A stretch of DNA of 64,000 bases from Nitzschia sp. DOCU1 (GCA_951394045.1 OX595990.1:62001-126000), one strand, 5' to 3'; positions 10,848-22,300 are shown, counted from the first letter of the stretch. A program made the numbers and translations. Notes: generated by a model not told the origin, from the letters alone.

Positions 10848-11537
10848 ATGGTGGGATCGCAACTTCGATTGTCCGAACAAGATGGATTGGCTCCAATCAT
10901 TCGCAAAGTGACGGGACCCTATGTCATGGCACAATGCTTTCAATCCCTCTGGACCGCATCCTTTCGACCAAAGTACAATCAAGGCTATTTCAAGTACATC
11001 TCGGCTCTCAACTTGACAGGAATTGCAATTTCGCTTTCACTTTGCCATGACGCATTTACTTCGGCGTCTGATACCATTTCTAACAAGGACTATTGGATGA
11101 ATTTCTTGCCCTTGACACTTCATTTTGGATGGACGACAGCCTCGTCCTTGGTCAATTTGAATGGCATGTATGCCTTGGGCGATGACGTTTCCGCGAAATC
11201 AGTCGCTTGGATGGGTCATGTGTCCGTTGTAGCGGCAACAATCTTGGGCGTCACCACGACCGTCTTGCGCCGTGCACCCATCTATGGAAGTGTCATTGCC
11301 TGGGCCTTGTCGGCAGTGGCTTCGGGATTAGGGCAACGCATCGAGGAAACTCGTAAGGAAGATCCAAAGACAGTGGGCGTGTATGGTGCGCAACTCCAAC
11401 AAACGCTCAGTCTAGCCGGAGCGGCTCTTTGTGCGGCAACGAGCGGCAAGGTGGCGGGGAAAGATGAGCATCGGTTTATTCATCAGTACCGGGGTGGGCT
11501 TAAGCGTGCATCGAATAGGAGGCACGGTTGGACTTGA
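10848..11537 (+). CDS. Multi-pass membrane protein, possibly TspO/MBR-like, 3' chimeric
   Basis: The frame opens after a stop at 10803; the first ATG is 10848. At least four hydrophobic helices can be seen: around LNLTGIAISLS, LPLTLHFGWTTASSLV, VSVVAATILGVTTTVL and YGSVIAWALSAVASGL. The pattern of a Trp-containing helix ending in Leu-Asn recalls TspO/MBR-like proteins of photosynthetic eukaryotes (tetrapyrrole/cholesterol-binding membrane proteins), but I am not certain. At about 11450 the membrane protein ends abruptly and the DNA becomes a histidine kinase ATPase tail in another frame, so the last 25-30 residues are foreign. It could be a truncated pseudogene. Confidence 0.4.
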   Translation: MVGSQLRLSEQDGLAPIIRKVTGPYVMAQCFQSLWTASFRPKYNQGYFKYISALNLTGIAISLSLCHDAFTSASDTISNKDYWMNFLPLTLHFGWTTASSLVNLNGMYALGDDVSAKSVAWMGHVSVVAATILGVTTTVLRRAPIYGSVIAWALSAVASGLGQRIEETRKEDPKTVGVYGAQLQQTLSLAGAALCAATSGKVAGKDEHRFIHQYRGGLKRASNRRHGWT

Positions 11538-13460
11538 TTCTGAGCCACGGAAGGTTACTGAGTTCACAGTTGACTTGCCTTTTATCGGTATACCCGTCAA
11601 CGTGTTTGATGTAAAGAGGAAGCTTCAACCTGCAACCATTTTCGAATATTCGTTCTCGGACTATCCGAATCGGGCTGAACCTGCTCCGTTCAATGGCGAG
11701 GTTGTGAGAATCTTCGGATTGGACGCCTCTCGATGCTCCTCTATGGATGAGGCGTACGAGCTCGTCTGCAGCCGGAACTGGCCGGACGGAAAATCGCACT
11801 TTGATTTTTGGTGCACGAAAGTCTGTATGACTTTGAAGCGACTTCTAAATTGGACGCGACCATTGGGCGGTCAGGCGACAGGCCCAATCGGGAAAAAACG
11901 AGGCCAAGACCACGACCAAGACCAAAACTATGTTTTGCCATCTGCGCAAGTGACGTCGGCTCAAGGTGGATTATTTTCATCCCTCGCGGTTGAAAAAGAA
12001 GAAGGATCGGGCGCTCCAGGCAAAGCAGCAGCCGCCCCTGATGGATTGTTCGCCGCCCTATTGGTTCATAGAGATTCATCGGTAGACAAAAAGTGTACGG
12101 TCCAAGACGACAGCGATGAGTTGCCGACAAGTACGCGAACCCAGGCTACTCGTCCTCGCGAGCCCCCTTCGACAAGAGGTCTCTTTGCCTCGCTCTCCGG
12201 CACGAACATACTGGAAGACAAACCTGCTGCACCAAGACCAGCGGATATCAGTCCAAAACCAGGGACGGGTTGTTTGCGCCCTTGAAAAAGGCGGATGGTA
12301 GCGTCGTTGTACCGCCGTTAGCTCGGTCCGCCTCGGATCAAGGCGACACCCGTTCGAAAAGTCCCATTCCGACCCAGTGAATCCCTCCATCGACTTGACT
12401 TCCTTGTTGGACGGAGGATTGAGTTTTGACGATCTTGATGATCATTTTAACAAGACGGCAACTTGTTCCAGGCGGCACCCGTTCGAAAAGTCCCATTCCG
12501 ACCCCTCCAAAGGAAAAGCTCAGGCCACCTGGAATACAAGCATCGAAAATGAAGCTGGCACCTCCAAAGGGCGATCTCAACGTTTTGTATGCCGGGGACA
12601 ATCTGGTGAATCAAAAGGTATTGTCCAGAGTGTTGGGGTGGGCGGGCATTGACGGCATTACGATTGTGGACAATGGCCAGAAGGCAATCGATATTTGCGC
12701 AACGTCGACCTTCGCCTGCATATTCATGGATATGCAGGTCTCGATTATGGTCGGTATGGAAGCAATCAAGACAATCGTAGAGAGAGATCCCACGGCTTTC
12801 GTGCTTTTGGTTTCAGCGCATGCTCTGGACGAATACAAGACCCAAGCGGAAGCTGTCGGCGCCAAAGGTTTCTTCTCCAAACCCTTTTCGAACCAGTGCC
12901 ATTGCGGCCGTCTTGGAAGGTTTGAGTACGAGAAATCGTCGAAGCGCTGTGGATGCGGCTCCGGGCAAGGCGGTCGAATCCAATACGGTAGCACGCGCCG
13001 AGTCAGGTACAGCAGGCGAGGGAAAGAAGAGTTTCCTGGAACCTCAGAACGAATCCAGTACATAGCCAAAGGATGCAAAGTCCACTGTTTCGCAGCACCA
13101 GCAGCCCAAGGCAGTCGCAGTGGTGCGTAATTTGAAAGTTCTTTATGCGGAAGACAATTTCTGAATCGCGCGAATGTTACGTATATCACCATTGTTGACA
13201 ATGGCCAACAGGCTGTCGATGTTTGTCTTACGCAAACGTTTGACGTTATTTTCATGGATATGGTGATGCCTGTTTTGTCGCGGATGGAAGCTTCCAACAA
13301 AATCGTTGCCCATAATCCTCAAGACTGCACCGTATTTGTCACTACGCATACTCTGGAGGAATTCAAGTCTGCCGATGCTGCAGGAACGACGAATGATATT
13401 ACCAAGCCATTCCGTTTGACTGATCTGGAGTCTTTGTTCGATCGTTTCCACTTGGTGAAC
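11455..13460 (+). pseudogene. Tail of a hybrid histidine kinase with two receiver domains
   Basis: The frame beginning at 11431 starts inside a HATPase domain: STGVGLSV (G2 box), GGTVGLDSEP and EFTVDLPF. The H-box and N-box are missing. A linker to about 12290 contains four GLF[A/S]x-L repeats (near 11967, 12042, 12174, 12264), the last in a shifted frame. Receiver 1 (about 12570-12890) keeps the phospho-acceptor Asp in FMDM and the Lys in SKPF, but its acidic pair reads GD instead of ED and MDG has become MVG. Receiver 2 (about 13130-13450) keeps LYAEDN and FMDM but lacks the NQKVL helix by an internal deletion with a frame change. It cannot be a working phosphorelay protein. A short direct repeat lies at 12350-12375 and 12479-12506. 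Confidence 0.8.
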
Positions 13461-13739
13461 CCCCGCTTGTCCAAGCCCCGTTCCTCGATTCCTGAAATCA
13501 GTGTTCGGCAGCGGGCATCTGTAGCCGCTCTACAACGATGGAATAGTTGGAAGCGGCCAAACTCGGATCATGGGGTGGGGGGTACGGCGTTGGCTACAAG
13601 TCATAGGAGTAGCAATGGGGACGATAGTGGGAGTGAGATTTTGGATGTAACTACAGAACCAGAAAATACTCTTCAACGCGACGAGGCGCTGGGCTCTCAT
13701 CGAACGCCCATTGACCAGACAGACGCTCGCAAATTTATT

Positions 13740-14945
13740 ACTACACATTGTCGGCGACCCTATTCCGGAGATGCAAGATATGCCATTAACCCGGACTCTC
13801 TCTTTCCAGGAATTCTCAATTTGAATCTGGAAACACGGATTCTATCCAGTTTGCCCCTATCACCCCAACGTAATCAAATTACGGGTCATTTCCAGCGGCG
13901 ATCGATTCGATCCTTACTATTTTATCATCTTGGATCGCCTCTATGATACTTTGGAAACAAAACTACAAAAGTGGAGAGATGTTCTCAGTGGAAGAATCGT
14001 GCCAAGGCGATCCCTGTTTCAATCATGTTTCAAGCCTTGTTGCAGTAGCGACCGACGAGATCGACAAGAAAGCCGAGGCTATTTTGGAAAGTAGTCGGCA
14101 TGATAATGTCTCGCCACAAGAACTCAAAGATTTGAAACGACGGCATCAACAGACGGTGGATCGACTATGGGCGGCCTTTGATTTGGCGTCGGCAGTAGCG
14201 CATTTGCATAAGCATCATATTATGCATCGCGATTTGAAGCCGGATAATATTGGATTCGATATTGTGAGTACTATCGCTTTGGCAGAAACCATTTGGGGGC
14301 GAGTCTAACTGTTTCTTGTTGCCTCGTGCGCTCGCTCCTTTCATATAATGTTCTTCTACTACCTAGCGTGATGACATCAGAATCTTTGATCTGGGCTTGG
14401 CCAAGGGAATTCCACAAGACGGAACGGAGGGCCCTTGGAAATTGACAGCCATGTGTGGTTCGCCCCGATCTAGTAAGTGCCGAGGAGCCATGCGTGATGC
14501 TTGTGTATCAAATCCACGCCGTTCTTGAAATTAACTCTTGCCGTTGCTGTTGATTGAATTCTGCTATTTAGTGGCACCAGAAGTCGCAACAGACAAACTA
14601 TATGACGCCAAATGCGATTGTTATTCTTTTGCCCTGCTATTTTGGGAAATACTGAATTTGAAAAAGCTTTTGAGGAGGGTGACGATGGACAAGTTACAGC
14701 GGCTGGTCTGGAATGATACGTATCAGCGGCGGCCCAAAATTCTAGTCGTTGCTAACAGCACCTGCAATTATGCACTTGTCGACGAACAATTGACTCTGTT
14801 TTTGACATCACCCAAGGCTGCTTGGACAAAAGAATGGAAGGCCCTACCGGTAGTGGAATCTTCGTGGCATCATTATGGTTCTCGACGCCCAACCATAGAG
14901 CATGTGGAGCAAGAGCTTAAAAAAACGTCTGAAAAAGGGAATTGA
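13740..14945 (+). pseudogene. TKL-like Ser/Thr protein kinase, decayed, with two introns
   Basis: The N-lobe is broken: RYAI near 13780, HPNVIKLR near 13875 and ILDRLYDTLE near 13930 lie in different frames and no Gly loop is visible. The C-lobe is better: HRDLKPDN at about 14225, then an intron 14264-14366, FDLGLAKG (Phe of DFG replaced by Leu), an intron 14473-14571, and MAPEVATDKLYDAKCDCYSF. Splicing restores the phase perfectly at both introns. The tail to 14945 lacks a clean RP..E region apart from RRPTIEHVEQEL. This is the common diatom kinase type. It is placed directly after the dead hybrid kinase in the same direction, but no fused frame links them. Confidence 0.8.
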
Positions 14946-15240
14946 AGTCATGGACAGCTTCATGGTGGACTTGATAAATTGCTTGAGAGGAAACGACTTT
15001 CACACAATGCCCGGAGATCGACCTTTGTCTATCATCCACCAGCTGCGAACAACAATGTGCGGGAACGAGGCGCCCCGTCGATCTACAAGTGCAGAGGCCC
15101 GAGCTACTGTCTTGACTTGGTGGGGTAGCTCCACACGTCTATTCTCTGGCAGACATCAGGATGCTAAAAGACAAAGACGGAGTCAGTTGTTTGCAACGGA
15201 CGCCTGAGCCGGCTCTGGCAAATGTGAGTGAAGATTCCTA
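14946..15240. other. No supported gene
   Basis: Only short frames; nothing recognised between the kinase remnant and the next open frames. Confidence 0.5.
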
Positions 15241-15787
15241 GTGTCGAGTATTGCCAGCAAGATTTCCCGGCGTTCCAAAGGCCGAGCCAACTCGAATCTG
15301 CCAACATTACGTCAAGAATCCCATCCATCCATGAATACCTTTGTCGATCAATCCAGCCCAGGCTCCCGACTTGAAGGTTACCCAGTTTTGCGCTGTAAAC
15401 TTATCCAATCTCAATTTGTGCAAGTTAAAGAAGGGGACCATGAGATAACAGGGATGTTCAATAGTCCATTGCGGGCTACCGTCGATCCTGTCGGTTATAT
15501 TGATCATTGCGGCGGGCTACCGTCGATCCTGTCGATTTTTGGGTGCCCGACCGGTATTCGTCTCTCGCATTCCTTTGGAACAAGGAGCGGCCATGTTGCT
15601 GTGGTCCAGCTGGCCTTGGATTAGTCGACTGTACGGTGTCTCGGGCAATGATATCATGGCCCTTCTATTGTATACCACGCTGGATCTTGGTAATGCCTAT
15701 TCTTTTGCACCAAGAGGAGAATACACAGGGTTAGGAGACGGGGAAGCAAAGTTCGTTCGTTCTTGCCCGTGGCCTTTCGGTATATGA
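15241..15787 (+). pseudogene. Unrecognised open frames with a short direct repeat
   Basis: Two overlapping frames (15241-15624 and 15500-15787) look protein-like in places; the second has a hydrophobic, Trp/Leu-rich stretch suggestive of a membrane segment. A 23-bp direct repeat at about 15472-15495 and 15513-15535 (GCGGGCTACCGTCGATCCTG) shifts the frame, so the two may be one gene broken by a small duplication. No family recognised. Confidence 0.25.
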
Positions 15788-15799
15788 TTCAAGTTTCTG

Positions 15800-15936
15800 A
15801 GGAGATGTATCCACCCAATTGATTGCAATCCAAAGTACGACGACGAAGCGAACAAGCCGAACCTGACGACAAAGTAGAGAGTGATGTACATGATGCGCAA
15901 AAAGGAAGCGTCGCCGAGAACCGACCCTATCGGTAG
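15800..15936 (+). pseudogene. 3' tail remnant of another chromatin-reader gene copy
   Basis: The segment at 15880-15935 encodes MRKKEASPRTD, which closely matches the C-terminal end of the left-arm gene at 19065-19105 (IRKTEASPRTD). It therefore looks like the end of a further family copy, fused directly to the start of the left arm at 15937. Confidence 0.5.
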
Positions 15937-18595
15937 CGTCCCCAGTTTTGGTCATTCGGCTACGCTTTCAATACGAATGGGCTAATGGCGTATATACTAT
16001 TTGCTGGATGCCGGAGTCTTCGTCTTTCCTGCGACCAAGCTGGCCAAACGGAGTTCAAGACCCTGTCGACGAGGATTTGATCCTTCCGGAAGCCACCTTC
16101 CAGAATATCCATCGCCCTCCGTGTTTGGCATTTCAGTCGACTCTGTGCGCTCCTTGCTAAAGTGCTTCGATATTCTGAAACGTCTTTGTCTCAGTGGAAT
16201 GGATCCGGATTATATCGACCGGACATTTTGCTTGGAGAATGCTCAGAATGGGACCATCCGGTTGTCATCACACTCGGGAACCGGTCCTTGCCTACGTTCG
16301 AAGATTTACTTTCGTCGGACAGTGCGCAAGAAGTCGACAAACCGGTCAATACTCGTGGTATCCTGACAACCGACGAAGATATAGCATTCCGGGGGATATT
16401 GGCGAGCTCCCACTACTGGCTCCCATGGGTAGTCGATACGTTTGAGGACGACCCGAGAAAGCAGGTCATGTCGATCTATAAATCAATGATGGCTTTCCCT
16501 TCCCTCTGTTTAGAGCTCAATGAAACTCGCCACGTGGAAAAATCAAGCAATCTTCCCGTCCTGCCGACCCAAATGAAGCCTCCGACACAGAAGCTACTAT
16601 TGCCGACGACTCGGCCAAGAAAGCCGCTGCCCAGCAAATACGATATATCTTGGACGACGCCCGCGTGAGAGTCAAGAATCCTGCCTCCGCTGAAGTACTT
16701 GACCATATAATGTTTCGATTCAAAGATTTCTCGAACGACGATGGGCTGGCTAAAGTCATGTTGCGTCGTCCCGGAAGGCGCGCACCTTGCGTCTGCTGCC
16801 AAATCCAAGGGAGTGGCTTTTATTCTTGCCATGTGATGCGTGGCAATCCTGATTTTGATTTTATTGCGAACTGGCCGAATATGGGAGGTATTGATGGCCT
16901 GCTAGCACGTACAAAGATTCTCAGCTCGTTGATGTTAACCCGACGTCAGCGACCGACGAGAATCCAGCTGGGTAATCGTTGGAACAGAGACACGACGATG
17001 ACAAGAACGAAATGGAGGAGACGCTACCATCGACCCATCTGAGCAACTGGAAACTGCTTGAAAGGCTCTTGAAAAAGCTAACTACCTCCACCAGCAAGCG
17101 AACGCTCTGGCATTTCAACCCGTGTGACTTGGAGCAAAGTTCATAAAGATGTGTTTCCGATTGACCCAACGGACGGTCGCTATATTTGGTTCACTATTTG
17201 CGGCTGAGCGGAGATGTTTTGTGCTGCGACGGCTGTTCCAACGTTGTGCATACAAAATGTGTCGGCCTGCCCGGGATCCCTGAAGAAGATTGGTATTGCG
17301 AAACGTGTGCGCCCATTGGTAAAGAAACACCATTGGTCGCCGGCCCCCGACCTGGCAGAGGGTCCTTCGGTTGCTACCTGTGCCGAGGCTGGGACGTCGG
17401 CAGTCAAGGGCGGTTGTGACCATGAGGATACTACTAGACCTCGGATTGAAGAGACGAAGGACGACGATCCAGCTCCATCTGCATACACGAACTCGAATGA
17501 AGATAGAGGCGGCGTTTTGAAAATGGTGGGATTGGACGGCCACGCCTGACACCATCAGTTACCGAGGCCGATAGAGAGGACGAGGTGTCCGATTCCAAAG
17601 AGCCTGGGGTGGCTTTTGTCACCTCAAATGTTGCGGCGTCGAACGACAATAATGTCGGTCCTATACAACCTACTCCAGCTGCTCTCCCCCCAAAGCCCTT
17701 GATAAGCGACGACGACTTTTAAAAGCAGGCTGACGATCTCGAACATGTCCTTGATGCGCTTCACAAGCTCATCGTTTCTTCTGATCCCAACGACGAGGTG
17801 TCCGATTTGCCACATCAAATGCTGCCGCGTCGAACGACAACAATGCCGGTCCTATTAAACCTACTCCGGCTGCTCTCACCCGAAAGCCCTTGATAAGCGA
17901 CGACGAGTTTGAAGAGCAGGCTGACGATCTCGAACGTGTACGTGACGCCCTTCACAAGCTCATTTTTCTTCTGATCCCAACAAGCCCTCGTCGAACGACG
18001 CCACTTCCATCAAGAACTCCGCCAAACATTCGAGGACGCCACTTCCATCAAACTCGGAACTACCTTTTACAAGAACTTTGCCAAACACGGACTATTCAAG
18101 GGCAAAGTCATCCGATTGCCGACCGATGAGACCCCTGTAGTACTGTGGTGTCGAGTATGTGGATGGCGACAACGAGGACTTGCAGCCTGACGAGCTTCTG
18201 GAGTTGATCCAAGCTGATGATGCCAAGGATGTGGCAGCAAAAACCGGAGATGGCAATCATCATCAAAGCAGCGGAAAGACGATGGAGCATTCTGGACGCC
18301 GCAAGAGTGCTCCGCCCCCGCGGTTCGTGGAGCAAGCGGATCGAATCTATGACACTGGACGCCGCAAGCGAGGACCCCCGCGAAAGCCTGATTCGTTTCT
18401 GGGTGCCATCCCCCAAAACAAGCGGTTGTATTTGGAGAGCAATGGTTTGATTTCTTCTACAGCCACAGAAAACGTGGCCGGCCTCGAAAGATTGATGCGG
18501 TTGACGACGAGTTGGACGCACCTCATTTCTCTCAAGACACAAAGAAACCAGTGCGCAACGGTGCCTCGCCGTCTCCCAAGAGCCCAAAGGTTGAA
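15937..18595 (+). repeat. Left arm of large inverted repeat
   Basis: The 2,659 bp are an inverted copy of 29830-32857. For the core, left and right coordinates sum to 48,623; this becomes about 48,425 after a 190-bp copy-number difference near 17.8 kb and 48,794 before a 171-bp difference near 16.2 kb. Several translated blocks of over 100 residues are identical between arms. The spacer is 11,234 bp. Confidence 0.97.
17630..17990 (+). repeat. 190-bp intragenic tandem repeat, two copies
   Basis: The units encode ...PLISDDEFEEQADDLERV-type sequence. Two copies occur here; the right arm has three (about 30440-31000). The first unit here has a stop (TTTTAA near 17716) where the right-arm units read Glu-Glu. 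Confidence 0.8.
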
Positions 18596-19111
18596 TTGAC
18601 GGGTGATACCTACCTATCTTCTGTCATCAACGACCAGAATCCCATTGGTTACAATATTCACAAGAGTGCGACTTCACCGACGGGAGTAACCCTTGCCGAA
18701 CTCGCCGCCTTTGCGACCGTAGAGTTGAGGATCCGAAAGATTGCGGAGTACATCGTAACTTCGCATGCCTCCAATATTTTCCGGGAGCGCCAGGATACCA
18801 AGGTCCGATACGAAGTCAACTCGGAGGGTGTGAAGATTTCGAGTATCTTTGCCAGTTTGGAAGCGAACAAGGAACGTCTCCTTTTGGATGACTATGGAGT
18901 CAGTCAGACCTCTTCGGAACAAGTCTTCAACATGCATGCTGCCGAAGCGGAGAAACTCAAATTAGGCACAAACGACCATTAATTTGATAATGCCTGCTGA
19001 AGACGACGAGAGTGATCATCACCAATTCAAGCACAAGAGTGCGGGACCACTGTTTGCGAAGAATAATATGATACGCAAAACGGAAGCGTCGCCAAGAACC
19101 GATTTGAAATA

Positions 19112-20991
19112 ATAGTAGGACTAGAACGTATTTTGTTCGGAGCAATAATATGTTATGTATCGTGCGAGAAACGATGCAACCTAGCTAGCTACTCCTCTAC
19201 CGGTAGATTTATCATCTATCTATTCATCGAACTTTTGGCTTCGTTTTTGTGTTCTCACACAAAAAGTTACTGAGCCCCACCGCTACGTCAAAGCAGTTCG
19301 ATTTCGGAGGGGGTGGGCCACAGCTGCTCCGCCCGGTAGAGACAACAATCCACTTCACTCGACGGCGTAGCCGATTCCAATTCTCCACGCACCAGCACAG
19401 GTTACACTTAAACTCTCCGCGACGAGACACGTACGCGAGTGGAGGACGTTTTAAAACCGGAACCACAAACCGGTTGCGTTGATCAGGCTGTTTGTGTGCG
19501 GGGAGAATCGGAATCCGGGTCGAGATCAGGAATCAGGATCGTTGCTCTGGAAAATGTTGATATTGTAGAACAACGCCAGACGCCTGCAAAAGGAGGAAAG
19601 AAACAGGGTTATAAGGAGCACAGCGGGAGAAAATATGAAATACGATCAAACGACACCATAAAATGCACACTTACCAACCGAAGACATGCACAATCAGACC
19701 CCCACACACACCGCAACCAACCTGCAAAACAAAGAGAGGACTCAACTTTCCAACAACAGATCCGGCCAACAAAGTAGCTTCGTATCAAAGCCCCTCTGTC
19801 GACAATCAACCGATCTTTCCCGGCGTGCTACCGCCCCATGCCACGAAACCGTGGGAGAATGATACGATAGCTTTTAGGGTCCCACCCACGGGGACCCCAG
19901 GAATGATCAACACGACCTGGACTGCCGCCACCACAACAATCCACAGATCTGTTGAAAAGAAAGAGAGAAACAAAAGACAGAACACGAGCGAGGATCGATC
20001 CCGGCGTGCTTCCTTCGGAAGCTTTTAGGGTCCTACCCGTGAGGACCCCAGGATGTCATCTCCACCACTCATGCAATGCCGACTTTCCTGCGAGACAAAC
20101 AGCAGCCGGTGGCGCTGCTGAAGAACTGTCATCGTCATCATCATCATGAAGTTCACGACGATGATGAAGAAAGGAGCGACGCAGAGTGCTCCTTTCGCAG
20201 AAAAGTGACCTCGATTAAGTGAAAAAGTGATTTTTTTCTTGGGCTTTCCTTCCTCCAAGGCAAGGAGTTCCCACGATGAGCCCCCACGGTTGCTGAAAAG
20301 TCATCCACATTCATCCATCGTGAAACACTCCGCGGTTTTTATGGTCACCGATTGTATGTGCCTCCATCCAAGTCCACGCTAGCTTTCTTTTTCATCATCA
20401 TCGTTCTCTCAAACATGTTGATTGCTGTGTCCCTTTTTACTATCCCACCATTGTCATTGTGCAAGCATTGAAGAGGCATTTTTGCATTGGTCATGGGTTT
20501 TGGAGGCGTTGCTTGAGTTGCCTCTTCGTCGAGATGAGGTGCTCTCTCGCTTTCATTTTTGATGACGTAGAAACGTTCCTCTTTGCTTTTATGTGTGCGC
20601 GCAGGCCCATCTTTTTATATATTTCAATGACCGAGTACGCTCAATCATTGTTCGACCGCCTGCCTCCCGCATCATTGACCCTTTTGACCTCTTTGACCAC
20701 TTATCGAATCTCAATTCCCTCAGCGACAAATAGAGCCGATAGTAGTGCAAAGCATTGCAGCAGAGTACGTAGATAGCTGGCTACTACGGTAGCTACGACT
20801 GCAGACTACTGCTAGCTCCCTTGTCTTACTTTTGTTCTAGCTTCTGTGGTTACGTAAGCCAGACGACCGCAGCTTTCTCACTTCTACAAGCGACGGTATC
20901 ACGATAATACGAGCATCCACGTGGGCTCTCGTTCTTTCTATCGGAGGGATAGCAAAGAACGTACTGTCAGCAGCAACAATCATGACTACTA
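19112..20991. other. Long intergenic stretch
   Basis: No supported gene. It holds a direct repeat with hairpins (19809-20061), a TCA-rich microsatellite near 20130-20150 and low-complexity sequence. Small frames at 19439-19777 and 20025-20258 have no recognisable content. Confidence 0.6.
19809..20061. repeat. Direct repeat carrying a covarying hairpin
   Basis: Two copies (about 19809-19905 and 19993-20055) share CCCGGCGTGCT, then AGCTTTTAGGGTCC, then GACCCCAGGA. Each has a 7-bp stem with a 7-base loop: GGGTCCC/GGGACCC at 19877-19897 and GGGTCCT/AGGACCC at 20028-20048. The terminal stem pair changes from C-G to T-A with pairing kept. This could be a small structured RNA family or transposon-end sequence. 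Confidence 0.6.
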
Positions 20992-21723
20992 TTAGCTAGT
21001 AACAACTATGTATTGTCTCATTCCCTGATATTTGTTGTGGCGACACCGTCCTACCACTTGTTGATGTTGGCCGCGAATCGTTCCATTAGCTAGTAGTAGC
21101 GTAGGTCTGGGAACGGCCGCCCGACCGTTGCAGAGTTCGAGGAGAGAATCGTATCCAATGTTGCTGACTGATGATCCTCGTGGTCCCGCCATCAAGAACA
21201 AGTCGCAAGAGTGAGGCATAGGCGGAGGCTTTGCCAGGCCGGTAGCACTGCTACCACTTTGCCGCCGCCTGCTGTCCGACGACGGTAGAACAATGATAGG
21301 GGCTTGGGACAAAGAGGAGCTTGGGGGTAAACTAAAAAAAGGGGGAGGAGGCGCCATCATTGTCAATGCCATCATTGACGCTGTTGAAGAATCGAGACAC
21401 ATGTATTCCGTGACGAGGAGTCGAACCAGATCGGCACCAGCATGACGTTTGCTACAACAGTATGCCCGATAACTGCTTTCCAGAGTTTCGAAGGTGTCCT
21501 TGTCCGATTTGGAACGCAGTGAAACTGGCATTCCCAGGAAGTATTGCAGCGCCCGAATTCGCCTCGTTTCTTCGTCATCGTCATGAAAAACGAATGTTGC
21601 ACTCGTCGACGATAACGCTCGCCTGGTCTCATTCAACTGTCTTTCCAACAGCTCTATGATCTCCGCCTGTGTACTACCGGCAATATTCCTTTTGGAAGCA
21701 GGTGCAATCGGTAGTCCCTCGTA
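20992..21723 (-). CDS. Unrecognised protein, C-terminal exon
   Basis: The frame is open from about 21740 (after a TGA) to the stop at 20992; the first ATG-type start is uncertain, so an upstream exon is likely. The N-terminal part is rich in Glu/Arg and likely coiled (EIIELLERQLNETRRAL), followed by ALQYFLGMPVSLRSKSD, a Pro/Ser-rich stretch and a basic end. The helical first half looks conserved in style; the second half is low complexity. No family recognised. Confidence 0.4.
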   Translation of the reverse strand, partial: YEGLPIAPASKRNIAGSTQAEIIELLERQLNETRRALSSTSATFVFHDDDEETRRIRALQYFLGMPVSLRSKSDKDTFETLESSYRAYCCSKRHAGADLVRLLVTEYMCLDSSTASMMALTMMAPPPPFFSLPPSSSLSQAPIIVLPSSDSRRRQSGSSATGLAKPPPMPHSCDLFLMAGPRGSSVSNIGYDSLLELCNGRAAVPRPTLLLANGTIRGQHQQVVGRCRHNKYQGMRQYIVVTS

Positions 21724-21739
21724 TCCACAGTTTCAATGC

Positions 21740-22300
21740 AATACCAAAATACGCACGTGAAGACTTGCACTCTTTGTTAAGGGGATGATTGAGCTGCTTG
21801 GCTTGCCATCATGCTCAAGCACAGTCCCAAAAGTTCGCGCGACGAATACAGAGAGATCAATTGTTGATTTTGCCTCCAGCAGCACAGCAGCAACCCTTTG
21901 TGTTGAAAAATCAACAAAAAAGGGAGACTAAAGAACATGAATCGATCATGGTGGCAAAGGCAATACGAAGGAAAAGGTCGGGAAGTACTATTGCAAAACC
22001 AACTGAGTTGCTTCTCCAACAGCAGCATGGAGATTGTCCCACCGCAGTCAGAAATAAAGGGCCCAGCAGACGATGACTTTCATCGTATCGTGCAACCCAC
22101 CCCTTTCACCCGGCAGTGGGGCGACCCATATCCTTCATTTCGCCATTCCTGCTAGAGCCAACACAAGATGGAGTTGATACTAACTCAGCAGTCGAGTTAC
22201 TCTTGTCATCGTCACTTTCAGTTTTGACCCGTTTTGTTCCCCGTTTGTTCCTTCTCACCAACAACAGCAGTTTCAATCTTCAGTTTGCGTTCGGGAAACA
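21740..22300. other. Intergenic, divergent region
   Basis: It lies between a minus-strand ORF and the plus-strand HMG-box gene, so it probably contains both promoters. No motif stands out. Confidence 0.4.

Larger units (their letters stand above)
15937..19111 (+). pseudogene. BRWD-like/PHD-finger/AT-hook chromatin-reader gene, left copy
   Basis: In order: a BRWD-like stretch (PVDEDLILPEATFQNIHRP near 16060) with shifts; an Ala/Lys-rich helical region and RVRVKNPASAEVLDHIMF near 16660; a PHD finger at about 17190-17310 (LCCDGCSNVVHTKC...WYCETC; the first Cys pair is out of frame); a 190-bp intragenic repeat in two copies (17630-17990); a Tudor-like segment (FKGKVIRLPTDETP, then a shift into GVEYVDGDNEDL at about 18150); an AT-hook HRKRGRPRK at about 18468; and a conserved C-terminal domain to 18982. 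A final shift near 18975 leads to the true end at 19111. Such proteins read histone marks, but this copy has many frame breaks, including a TAA in the first repeat unit near 17718. Confidence 0.75.

Noticed and set aside
19993..20015. GATCGATCCCGG resembling a tRNA 3' half
   Set aside because: No D-arm or anticodon arm precedes it; the local structure is better explained by the repeated hairpin.
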